A DNA stretch of 64,000 nt from Agelaius tricolor (Eukaryota > Chordata > Aves > Passeriformes > Icteridae). The position numbers and the translations under genes are program-made. Below, piece by piece: positions 29,086-41,090 of this stretch (the first letter of the stretch is position 1; each line of letters begins with the position of its first letter). Below the pieces are notes generated by a model that worked only from the letters and a program-made list of their open reading frames with translations, did no database searches and was not told the origin of the DNA. Where the stretch lies: contig JALJCS010000001.1 of the NCBI GenBank assembly GCA_023055355.1, positions 106,904,881 through 106,968,880 of the forward strand. The letters are read 5' to 3'.

Positions 29086-32000
29086 TGAAAACAATGTAAA
29101 AGGTGCAAGGTGTTTGACTAGGGAAGTCCTGTGGTCTCTTCATCTTGAATTGCTTTATGATCTTTATTTTATACTGAATAACTGTGGCTGTCCTCTGAGA
29201 GGTTAATCTCCAGGGTCTTTGAAGAGCACTGTTAGATCTGAGGGAGCCTTTTAATAAAGAACACCAGTTAAGAGTCATGAAATTGAAAACTTTCCTCATA
29301 TTCATGATGAATTGTAGCTTGATCACACAGATATAATACAGTTTGTAGACCAGAGTACCAATGTTTAATTTTCTTCTAGAAATTACCCTCTTATTTTGGG
29401 GGAAGTATCTGCATTGCTTCCTGCAGGTTTTATTAATTTTAATCTCAAGGGACATGTGAATTTTTCAAATTCCAAGAAAACCTCATCTAATATAGTGTGG
29501 TCTCAAATACAATTTTTAAGCTAACACAATATCACAGAAGGTATGTTAGAATATATCAGTCAAGATATTATCAGACTAATGCTAATACCTAAATGCACAG
29601 TGAACACATTCAGTCAAGGCAACAATACAGTGATATTTATATCTCTCTTAGAAGCCTCTAAAACGTCCTTTTGCTTGATGTTTACAAGGCATGCTAGTGA
29701 GCTTTTTAAGAAAGCTAAAATTGGTGATCATTACGGCTATCAATTCACACATACACGATTATGTCCTAAACAAATGAACTTTAAAAGTACTGAGAATTTA
29801 AAAGGGTCCAAGCATTTAAAATAATGAGCACACCATTAAAAGAAACAATGAGAAACCTAATAATTCCAGGTTTTCGTCAGAACATGACTGGTTTGCTGTA
29901 TTTAATTATAAGGAGAATCACGAATTCAGCTTGTCTGTGCTGCACAGACATAGGTCAATGTGCCTGTCTCCTTTTTGCAGCTGTTGAATTGGCAACCTTC
30001 CAGAAAGCTTGGTGGCAAACCATGTAGAACCTTTCCAGGAATGACTAGTGGTCTGCTAAGTCTTCCAGCAGTGGCTTGGCATATTCAGACATATTCTTTA
30101 ATGGTGGCAGCCATGTCTTAGGCTTCATTTGTTTCTGTTTGCAGATAAACTGCCCAGAGAGCAAGTTTAATATCCTTTGCCCGTGCTTCAGAGTGAACTG
30201 TACATACATACCTCCTAATGAAGAAGATGCCTAAACAGTATGTGTGGAATTTGCCTCTCCTAACTTAATCCATGTCAAATTCAAATGTCTAGTAATTGCT
30301 TATATTGCCTTTTCAGTCAGTACAGGAAAAATAGAGAATTTTTTTCCTAAAGCAGTTACATAGACTATATTACTGAGGAGGAGTCTATAGGGAGCCTAAA
30401 AGATTGACTGGCCATTTTAAATGGCTGAATTTAGAAGAAATTATTCCTTTCTGATGTATGTGAGTTTTGCACATACAGATCTCTCCACAGTTTTTATTTT
30501 ATTGTTCTTCGACATTTGAAATTGTGTTTACAGTTCTAATCTGCCTTGCCGGCAGCTGTAAGGAGACACTATTTAATATGGACTAAATTACCTTGGTGCC
30601 CTATCTTGAATCAGTTATTACATGAACACCAAAATGGTGATATATTTTGACAAAATAACTAAAAATACACTAAGAATACATAGAATCTTTAAGTAAATAG
30701 CATTACTTGTTTTGTGCCTAAAGCACAAGAACATTTCTGCTTTTAAGGCTGATCACAGAAGGTTAGTTGTCAGAACTCTCTCAATCTATCCAAGAGTGTG
30801 TTTTCATTGTGAACTCTAGCAGATTTTACCCCCAATGAAGGAACTTCTTAACAATTCATCTGTTTGGCTAGGGCTCAGGTAGTAAAGTTAAAAACCATAT
30901 CTAGAACTACATCACTCTACACTACTTCCTGACAATATTTAGTGAAGACTGTCGCTCCTTACCTGTTCAGATCAACCTGAGCATATTTTGCAGAGACTTG
31001 ATGAAATCATCTTCATGTTGCTTTCTCTAAATCTGAACAGTTTCGTTCTTGATAGAGATGGAAAGAGGGAGGAAGTAGGTTTGAATTCTTAAAACAGATA
31101 TAGCAGTTCTGTATGTCAGAAAAGTAGACAAACCTCCAGAACTTTGGGGTTGATAAGTCCCTAATTGTATAGAGTATACTAAAAATGTTTATGAAGTTCC
31201 TTAGCATTTTCAGATTAGCCAGGGGCTGCTCTGCAGAAGCAGAACTTCATGGGTCAATTTATTTGTTTTCAATATGTCTTTCCATTGTGTGAACAACAAC
31301 AAAAATCCAAGCGTTGTTTGTTTTTTTATTTTTACCAAACAAACCCAAACCAAATAAAAGCAAAAACAACAAAAGGAAAAAAACCCATATATATTCTAGC
31401 ACTAGTCTATCAACCTCATATGACCTGGAGATCTCTAGTTAGCAAGATAATATTATTTATCTACATCTATTTGTGACTTAGTCACAATTCAAGTAGTGCC
31501 CTGTGGGAAGGCAAACAAGGGGAGAAAGTTTTTTTTCTGAGCAAGTGTGAGCCATTAAATAGGTCAAGATTAGATACGAGACCTTCAACAGCCAGTAATG
31601 GAACAGAATTAAGTCTTCTGATATCACTAGGTAGTTGAAAGTACTAATGGAGGCACCATGCTGGGAAAACATACATTTTCTATGGAATTTCTTATGGAGA
31701 GGTGATTGCACATTATGATATAAATAGATGTGCTAGAGGGATAGGCATTTTCTGACAGAAAACTCAGGCCCCCTCTACCAGACAGTGGCTCACTGGAAGG
31801 ATGTATTCGTGGTGAAGTAAAATTTGAAAACACATTCTTTCCTATTTAATAGTCCATTGACTTTCCTCCTAGAGATGTTGTTCCCAGCCTGACTACTATG
31901 GTCTTTATTTTCATTCCCTAATCAAGCTCATGCTGTTTTAATCTGACTTGGCAAGATTATTGTATAATTGTATTATACATGCAATTATTTTATTCAGTTT

Positions 32001-32401
32001 TGTCATCCGGAAATCTCACCTTGTCTTCTGTATAAGTTTCAGTATCTTCTGGTATCCATTTGTGTCTCCAAACATTTAATACTCCCTGGATAGTTCTATT
32101 ATGTGACTCTACAAGAAGGGCATTCGTAATTAGTTTTTTTGTAATTAATTATTGAGCTTTTAGAAGGATAAACATATTAATGTTCTTCTAAAACTGCATA
32201 AAGTTATTACTGCTTATGGTGTAAGGTGAGCTGATACACTATTTTCAAAAATGAAAAAACCTGATTAAGATGTTCTTTTTTTCTTTGTAGTGCTAACTTT
32301 CTTACTCTTCTGCTGGTATTTCTGACTAGCAAAATAATTTTCCTGTTTTTCTCTCAACTACAATAGCAAAATCTCTCCTTTTTTAGAAAGCCGTGTTCTG
32401 C

Positions 32402-32427
32402 AAAAAAAAAAAAAAAAAAAAAAAAAA
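32402..32427 (+). repeat. Poly-A homopolymer (about 26 A)
   Basis: Uninterrupted A run in the large intron. The sequence before it matches no recognised retrocopy, and CR1 elements do not end in poly-A, so its origin is unclear. Confidence 0.9.
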
Positions 32428-32763
32428 TTCATTCTATCAGTCCATAAAAGATGCTTGGAATAAAAGGCATAAATAAGCTCCATATATCAAATAACACTGA
32501 AAAGTAGATGTTGTCCAGTGTGAGTGGAATAGATATTCTCTATCTACTGTGCATACTAAAGTTTCTGCCCCAATTTCTTTATAAAACCTACCCATGAATC
32601 ACTAACTGATATTTTATTATAAAATCAGATTTGCCTTGGTTTACAATATAGGAAAAACTGTGATAAAGACTCTGTAGTTTTCAGAAGTATGTATAGTAAG
32701 AAAGGGATTGTATCTAGAGTAACATAATAAGTAGATAACAGGACTTTAGTAAACATAAATCTA

Positions 32764-32994
32764 TAGAATTATCAAATGGTTTGTGTTGGCAGGGACCTTC
32801 AAGGCTCATTTAGTCCAACCCTGCTGCCATAGGCAGAGACATCTTTCACTAGAGTGGGCTGCTCAAAGCACCATCTAACTTGCCCTTGAACACTTCCAGT
32901 GGTGGGGCATTCAGCACATCCCTAGGCAACCATTCCAGTGTCTGAACAACTTCACTGTAAAGAAATTCTCCCTTATATCCAGTCTAAATAATTG
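32764..32994 (-). mobile_element. CR1 LINE 3' fragment, antisense
   Basis: Inverted CR1 beginning tagaattatc and agggaccttcaaggctcatt, then tagtccaaccctgctgcc, with cccttgaacacttccagtgg further in. This is the reverse complement of the CR1 3' UTR and ORF2 end. It is truncated at its 5' end near 32994. Confidence 0.9.
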
Positions 32995-35900
32995 TCTTAA
33001 AAATTGTTGTGAGAAACCTCTTTTGTAAACATATACAGGTATTCTAAATTCTAAAGTCTAATTAAATTGTGTTATATATGTATATAATGGGTCATGCTTA
33101 TGAATGGAAACAATTATAAAGTGCAAAGTCCTTTCACAAATGTGCAATGTGCATCCCTTTGTAGCCATGCAGTTTTAATTCATAATCCATATGTAGTTTT
33201 AATTCTGGTACCTGGGCATAGCAGGCATCTTTCCTTTTGGTGCCAGCAGAGCTGTAAACTGGACAAGAAGTAAAGAGCAGGTGCACAATTCTCTTTTTGA
33301 CTAGAGAAAAAGTACTTTGAAACATAGAACTATATCATAGAACCAGATAGAGGATAATCTGCATAAGTTCTTTTTGATTTTCAGTGCTTCGTGTAGGATG
33401 CTTCTCCATCTTGAGATTGTAAACCCATTGAAATATTTATCTCCTTTAATACCTATATGTTATTTTTGTTCTGTGCCCTCTCTTTAATATGTTTCTCATG
33501 CCAGTATTTATAACTAGTTTTAGATTACACCTACTCCAAAAATGCAACTTTAAATACTCAGAGTAGGTTTTTGAGCAGTATAATTTGTCTCTTTGGCAGG
33601 GTAGATTCAGTGGTTTCTTGTAGCACTAAAGGTAGTAGAGATTAACTCTTTTCACAAAGAAAAATACTCAGTAGATAATAGACTTTTTACTGGAAGTAAA
33701 TCTTCAGTTACATTAGTGTTGCCTTTATGAACAATCTTTTGCTGGTTGTGAATGCTAGTGATTTTACTTTGGAGAAATGGAAATAATTTGGGAATACCTG
33801 ATTGGTAGATAAACTATTTATATGTCTATCCAATAAATATAAACAATGTGCTGAGCCATAAGGTAATTTGTACTTAAATGAGCATGAAGCAACAATCATT
33901 CATGGAACTTTAATGGGCATCAATACAGCACCCATTAGTATGGATTAGGGATGCAGAAATCAAATTTATATTTTCGTGATGGCTTGAAGAAAAGTTTGAA
34001 ATATCTCAAAATAAAGATTTAATTAGAGTGAATTAACTATTTCAGCTACTTTAAAAAAATGTTCTTTCTGTTGGGATTGATAATTTGGTTTCTCTTAGAC
34101 ATCATGATTTTTTAAATTGATTTTTTAAAATAAGATTATGCTCATGAAATGGAGATCTGTTCTCTTCTACACACGGTCTTTCAGAAAATGGCTCGAATAG
34201 TGGTAGATTTAAGTTCTAAGGATTCACATAGTATGAACCTCGCATCATACACTTAAGCAAGGAATTGAAGATAAAAAACCCTGTGGAATAGTGTATGTAC
34301 TCTTCCTTGGAGAGCTGAATTTCATCATGTTTTTGGATTTAAATGCTTATGTTACTAATAATTGGTTTGGCTTTTCTTCAGATTCTTGTTTTGTACAAAG
34401 AGGAGGGAACTGTATACAAAGGCAGATGTTTCTCATGAGATAAAGGGAAAATAAAGGAATAAAGCAGACTCAGAATTAACTTTGCACTTCCTCCTGGTGC
34501 AGTGGCAGCTGGAAGTGCCAGAATTCTGTTATATGCATTTCCTATAATGCATTGCCCTCTTAGCAATATTACTTTGACTGCCATGGGAAATATACCTGTG
34601 GCAATTAATGGATCATCAAAGATGATCTGAATTTTCACCAGGATCACTAGTCATTGAAATAAAATTCTAAAGACTCCCTTTTATCTGAATGAACAAAAAT
34701 TGCCATGGCAAATCCATATCTAGGAATTAATAATAGGAATCAAATCCAAAACAATTTCAACTCAGAAAAGTCTGAGAAAGGTTTGTTTTTTGAAGCATTA
34801 AATAGGTTCTCACTGAGGAATTATTTTCTTCTCACTGGGAATATTTTAGGTAAAATAAAACTTTCCTATATTAAAAATACTTGGAAATGCATATGAAAGT
34901 GTTTTAATCGTATTGGGGAAGAAGATGTTTTCTGTATTTAAAATACCAACAGAAAAGGACCCTTACACATTTGTCCATCCTAAAGATGAAAACACAACCT
35001 ATATTTTATGAATGTTTATTATACTGAAAGCTAATTCTGTTTTATGACTATATTGAGCTTACATAATTCGTGGTGGAAGTTCAGACAGAGAATTGCTTGT
35101 AGTGGTAGAAACACTGAGTAGTGTGTATTTGTCACTATGTATATTCACAGCTTGAATTTTGCATGAACTGAACTTTGTTTGCCCTACAGCAAGTTGTAGA
35201 TTTTATGAACCATTGTACTTCAAGTAGTACGTAAATGTGCTTCAAATTCCAAAAATAACATAGAAAATGACTGTGTTTCTTGTGTTCTGCTAAGACCATT
35301 ATGAGTTGGCACTGAAATAATACAATGGCTGTACTCGTTTTGTCGCCAGTAGTGTGACCCTGGCTGCTTGATTGATTTTACTTCATTTCATTGTTACAAC
35401 AGTATAAGTAGAATCTTGAGCATTATCTGTAGGAAAAGCTTGTTTCTTATGGATTTGTGTCTTTTAAGTAAGTGAGGCAGTAGCAGTTGTCAGTGAATTT
35501 TTATATATCTCCTGTGAAGTCAAGACTGATGAGTCAGCCATTGCCTCAGTGAGTTATTCTGCCAGACTTCTCTTATTTGCCTCTTTTCATCTAGGACTTT
35601 CATATGTGTGAAGTCCCTCTCTTAATATCACATCTGGAAGAAAGTGGAGCCTTCTTTTCTAACACATGCCACTCCACTGCTGTTGGTCTTTCTCTTTTCA
35701 ATCCAGCTCTTGACAGCTGACCATGTAAGAGCCAATGCCAAGTGTTTATCCATGTTTTCTTCTTTTTGCTTTTTCTTGGGTGTGCTTTAAATAGTGATGC
35801 CAAATATTTTTATGTTATATATAGAGCCATTAAAAATTTCTTTCCAACTGTCTACACTGATAGATATTTCTTGAACGTTGCTATTACAGTTGGAAGAGAG

Positions 35901-36324
35901 AAGTGGAGTAGGAGTGCAGAGAGAGATTGATTATTTAGAGTTTAAGTGTTTATACTGTGAAACTATTTATGTTTTTTCCACAAAAGAAACTGAAACAGTA
36001 AAATTACTAACAGTAAATAAACTGAAATGTTAAGACTTACAAGAATAGATGCACATTATGATTGGCTCAACTAAGAATTTTTTTCTAGTGTTTTCAATAC
36101 TTTTCCACATACTAAGATCTGTTCTAGTCTCTTTTGACTTGAAAACATAATATTTATTTTATTGTGTATTTCCTAACAACTGTCAGATGTTTAGTATTAG
36201 AATTGCTTTATATCTTCACTGAGTCTTGTAAATGACCTAATACCTACTCAGAGATGGAAAATATAATTATCATATACTGTCTATAGTTTTGGTCCTTGGC
36301 AAATATGCTGTAACTGATAGTAAG

Positions 36325-36688
36325 AGGACACCTCATAGCAGCCATCCAGTACTTCATGGGGCTTACAAGGAAACCAGAGAAAGACTCTTCATCAGGAACT
36401 GCACTGATAGGACAAACAGTAATAAGTTTAAACAGAAAGAGGGGATGTTACATATAGGGGAGTAATTCTTTACTGATGGTGTGGTTGGTGAGGCACTGGA
36501 ACACACTGCCCAGAGAAGTTGTGGATGTTCCATCCATGGCAGTGTTTGAGGCTACGTTGGATGGGGCTTTAGGAAACCTGGTCTAATGAGAAGTGTCCCT
36601 GATACTTCCCTCAGAAATGACCCCCCAACAGGGATGTTGGAACATTATCTTGAATGTATTTTCTAACCCAAACCATTCTGTGACCCTG
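36325..36688 (+). mobile_element. CR1 LINE 3' fragment
   Basis: Sense CR1 recognised by ccatccagtacttcatgggg, cactggaacacactgcccag, gttgtggatgttccatccat and aacccaaaccattctgtga at the end. Its 3' end is of the same type as the outer element at 39117-41090, which suggests a shared subfamily. Confidence 0.9.
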
Positions 36689-39116
36689 CAGATGTGCTGT
36701 AATTGTTCACCTATGATACAAATACTGATATTTTTTTACAGGCTATTAATCACTAGAATTACACATTTAACATTTAAAAAAAGTGAGAAATGAGAGTTAA
36801 ATAAATTTCTCTACATAGAAGTATATTCTATACCTTCTGTTACTGTTTACTGATGAATTTATAATGTTTCATACAGCAGTTAATGGTCAGAGGGACCATA
36901 CTTTCCTTTAAAATCTGGGGTTCATCTATTAATGAAAATACCACCCACTCACAGCCCAGACCCAGAATATGCAAAATTTAATTAGTGAATTTTTTTCACT
37001 TGATTTATGGCACTGTCACCCTAGGACAAGGGCTTACTGTTTGATCCCCATTGGTTATGAAGCTGTTTTCTTCCACACCCATAATGTGTGCTATCCAGCT
37101 TCCTTGCTTGCTGTGAACTTGTAAACTCCTTCAGTATGTGATTGATGAATATGAAATTGAATCACAGAACACAAAAAAGTGGCATAGACATGACTATAGG
37201 TGTAGTCTCAAAAACCTGTCTGAAACTGGAGTTTTAAGGTACTGGCTTTGAATAGGACTGGACTGCTTTCTGGCATGCCATGATTTGAAGAAAGCTGCCT
37301 TTGCAAAAACAGATTTTTTATGTTCAGAGAGGAACAGTGTAGATGTATAACCTCTCAATAATTATCACCAAACTAATGACTTTGTCCTAAAGAACCTGAC
37401 AGTAGGTGAAAACAGAGAGAGATGAAGTCTGGAAAATTGTAAAAATATTTCTGATTTTGACATATACCTATTTTAAAACCTAAAATGTGCAATAAAAAAC
37501 ATTTGGAACACAAAAATTATTTATTTGTAGGAATTCACTTATATGTTAAAGGTGTATTAGGATTTGGGTGCATTTTTGTGAAATTAAATTGAATGTATAT
37601 TTTTAGTTTTTACTCTATTTCTTAGAGACATACCTTTAAAAATCAGAATTGATATTTGACAGAATAGCTTGAACAAACAAGCTTAAAGACTGGTGGATTT
37701 CTGGAGAGTGGTAAAAAATATTGAGACCTGAGAAAGCTAGAGCTGCATGTTAACTTAAGTTTCTATGCATTTTTTTTCCTAAATTCAGGTCAGATTACTC
37801 TAGCTACTGTATCATAAAACATGGTTTATGGCTATGTATAAGGTCCAGATATGTACTTGGTTCTTTAGGCACAGGTCTGTCAGTGCCAACAAGACCTTAA
37901 TTTCAATGTATTTTCTTTGGAGATATTTATAAAACACGCTGTGATTGTTTTTCATTTTTTGCTATGGGCTGTGAAAATAAACCAGTATTTAATTTATTAC
38001 TTTTCCAAAGACTTTTAAAATTATTTTTGTCTCAGCCATAAATAATATATTATTCAAATATAATTTTACCTGGAAGAGATAGGAAGCAAGAAGAATAAAA
38101 GAGTGATTGGCTGCTGCTTTTATGAGAGTAGAGATAGGTTTTTACTTGGAATATGTATTATTCATGTGTGGAATTCTCATTTGTTTAGTTCATTATAGAA
38201 ATTAAATTAGAAATTACTAATAGAAGTCAGCTATCCTCTGTAGACACAACCCCCCTAAAGACAGTGCACAAAGCTGTTATTCAAATCTATGAATAATTAT
38301 GTCTAAGTGTAGAGTGGATATCTAACAGGATCATAGAATGAAGGCTTTTTTTTAATAGTCTGGTAGGTTTTTCTTCACAGATTGAGCTTTGAAAAATTGA
38401 GTAGATAGCTGAAGCTCTGCACTGAATGCCCTTTTCAAAAGGCTAAACTTTTAATTTCATGGATTCCAATGGAATATCTTTCAATCTAGCATAAAAATTT
38501 TTTTGCATTGTTTTAGCAAAGGATATTATAACCCCCTCTGGTGGTCCACAGTTCTGTATCATTAAATGATTTCTCTATTTACCTTTTTTAGTGCATTTTT
38601 AGATATCTGTCTGGTGCAGATGTAGACACACTTCAAAGGCTAAAACCATTCAGAGAAGAGCAAATATTTTCTTCTAATGTTTAAAAATATACATTAAATC
38701 CATTATATAATATAATGGCAATATATAATGCATATAATCAGAAAAGTTTATCTACTAATTTGAACATTGTTAACAAGAGAATTAAATCTTGTGTGTCTGG
38801 CTGGGATTGTTTTATTAAGAAATTCAGAAAAAAAGAAAAAAATTTTTATACCCAAATTTGGAGTAACATTTTTCCTTCTGATATGAAAACTATTCTTAAT
38901 TAATGCTAGGAAAGTAGAAATCTTTTACAGACAAAATTAAAATTGGGCATTAGACTTTTAATATTTCTCCTGTGTCCCATTCTGATTAGGTTCAATGAAT
39001 GCTGGGAGAAAAAATGGAAAGAAAAAAAAAAGTGCACACTATTTGTATAAATTTTAAGTTTTGAAGAAATTTTGCTTATTCTGCTTTACTCAGATGTAAA
39101 AATTTTATTTTGAGCC

Positions 39117-39703
39117 ATTGAGGACAGGGATGTCGTTCAAGACAACTAGGGCAGCTTCACCAAGGGTAAGTCTTGCCTGGCCAACCTAGAGGTCTTCTAC
39201 AATGGAGTAAATGCATCAGTGGACATGGGAGGTGCTAAAAATGTCATCTGTCTGGACATCTGTAATGCCTCTGACACTGTCCCCCACAACATCCTCCTCT
39301 CTAAATTGGTGAGAATTGGATTTGATGGGGGGATGGTTTGGTGGATAAGGAGCTGATTGGATGGTCACATCCAGAGGATAAAGGCCAAGGACTCAGAGCC
39401 CAGTGGACATCAGTGACAAGTGGTGTCCTTTGGTACACCCTCAGCAAATTCGAGATGACACTGAGCTGAGTGGTGCGGTTTACACACCTGAAGGACATGT
39501 TGCCATCCAGAGGGACCTGGACATGCTCAGGAAGTGCAGCCATGGGAACCTCATGGGATTTAACAAGTCCAAGTACAAGATGCTGAACCTGGGTGTGGGC
39601 AACTCTGCTATCAATACAGGCTGGGGGTTGAAGAGCTTGAGAGCAGCCCTGCTGAGAAGGACTTGGGGTGTTGGTGGATGAGAGGCTGAAGATGAGCTGG
39701 CAA
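39117..39703 (+). mobile_element. CR1 LINE, outer copy, 5' part (ORF2 remnant)
   Basis: Left part of a CR1 interrupted by another CR1. It carries decayed reverse-transcriptase-domain sequence: cctctgacactgtcccccac reads as the conserved (A/S)-F/D-T-V-P-H motif region, followed by the ELSGAVYTPEGHVAIQRDL and NKSKYKMLNLG segments. Relative to recalled CR1, a block is missing around 39436-39445, including the region expected to hold the catalytic YADD-type motif. Frameshifts and this deletion make it non-functional. It resumes at 40461. Confidence 0.9.
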
Positions 39704-40460
39704 TAGAATCATTATGGATGGAAAAGACCTCCAAGATACCTTTGAACAAAAACCACCATGCCAACTAAATCCTAGCACTAAGTGCCATGTCCAGCCATTT
39801 CTTGAACACTTTCAGCCATGGTGACTCCACCATGTCCCTGGCAGCCCATTCCAATTCTTAAACTACCCTTTCAGTGATGAAATTCTTCCTGATGTCTCAC
39901 CTGAACCTCACCTAGCAGAGCTTGGGGTAATTTCCTCTTGTCACTGGCTGCCTGGGAGAAGAAGCCACATCCATCTGACTACAACCTATTTCCAGGTTGT
40001 TGTAGGGGTCTCCCTCAACCTCCTTTTCTTCACACTAAACTCCAGCTGCTTCTGCCACTCCTCGTAGGATTTACTCTCTAGACCTTTCACCAGTTTCATC
40101 ATCCTTCTCTGGACATGCTCCAACACCTCAATGTCTTTTTTGCAGTGAGGGGCCCAGAATGGGACGCAGTACTTGCGGTATGGCCTCACAAGTGACAAGT
40201 ACAGGGGGACAATCTCTATCTATTCTGCTGGCACAGTATGTCTTTTGCCTTCTTGGCCACCTGGGCACATGCTGGCTCATGTTCAGCAGCTGTTGACCAG
40301 CAACCCCATGTCCTTTTCTGCTGGGCAGCCTTCCAGCCACTGTTCCCACAGTCTGTATTGTTGCATGGGGCTGTGGTGACTGAAGTGTGGGATCCAGCAT
40401 TTTGCCTTTTTGAACATCATACAATATGCCTTGTCCCATTGATCCAAGCAATGCAGATCA
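39704..40460 (-). mobile_element. CR1 LINE, inner copy, antisense, nested in another CR1
   Basis: Inverted CR1 about 757 bp long. It begins with the 3' terminus tagaatcattatggatggaa and runs back into ORF2. Antisense frames retain C-terminal ORF2 signatures ([20 protein letters not shown], and LPSRKGHGV with LLNMSQHVPRWPRRQK), broken by frameshifts. It splits the outer element between gagctggcaat and aatgtgtgcttgcagccc, which are contiguous in intact CR1. The inner copy is therefore the later insertion. Confidence 0.9.
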
Positions 40461-41090
40461 AATGTGTGCTTGCAGCCCAGAAAGCCAATTGTATCCTGAG
40501 CTGCATCAGAAGAATTGTGACCAACAGATTGATGGAGGTGATTTTCCTCCTCTGTGCTTCTTTTCTGAGAACCCATCTGGAGTTCTGGGATCCAGTTCTG
40601 GTGTCCCCAGAACAGGAAGGACACCAGCGTGTTGGACTAAGTCCAGAGGAGGACCATAGAGATGATCAGAGGAGTAAAACACCTCTCCTAAAAGGAAAGA
40701 CTGAGAGAACTGTGACTATTCAGCATTGAGAAGAGAAAGCTCCAGGGTGACCTTTGAGCAACTTTTCAGTACCTGAAGGGAGCCTACAAGAAAGCTGGAG
40801 GGGGACTTTTCACAAGGGCATGTAGTGACAGGACAAGGGGGAATGGCTTCAGACTGTAAGGAGAGTAGATTTAGATTAGATATTAGCAAGAAATTCTTGA
40901 CTGTGAGGGTGTGAACACCCAGACAGTTTGCTCAGAGAAGTTGCCCCATGCCTGGAAATATTCAAAGCCAGATTGGATGGGGCATTGAGAAACCTGGTCT
41001 AGTGGAAGATGTCCTGTCCATGGCGGGGTGTTTTGGAAATAGAATGTTTTTAAGCTCTCTTCCAACCCAAACCATTTTGTCATTCTGTGA
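40461..41090 (+). mobile_element. CR1 LINE, outer copy, 3' part
   Basis: Continuation of the copy starting at 39117. It begins aatgtgtgcttgcagcccag and runs through ORF2 end sequence (ctggagttctgggatccag, gtccagaggaggaccataga, gatgatcagaggagtaaaac) to the 3' UTR and the end ctcttccaacccaaaccatt. Several open frames of 60-160 codons here, in both directions, are remnants or shadows of ORF2. Confidence 0.9.

Noticed and set aside
29051..29455. 134-codon - strand open frame
   Set aside because: It partly overlaps an old CR1 fragment. The protein is low in recognisable features, with no splice or promoter context to support it.
39986..40451. Possible functional reverse transcriptase on the - strand
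   Set aside because: Only C-terminal ORF2 fragments of a 5'-truncated CR1 remain, split by frameshifts. There is no catalytic core.
40238..40729. 163-codon + open frame, the longest in the window
   Set aside because: It crosses the junction between the antisense inner CR1 and the outer CR1 and mixes reverse-complement and frame-shifted ORF2 sequence. It is a chance frame.
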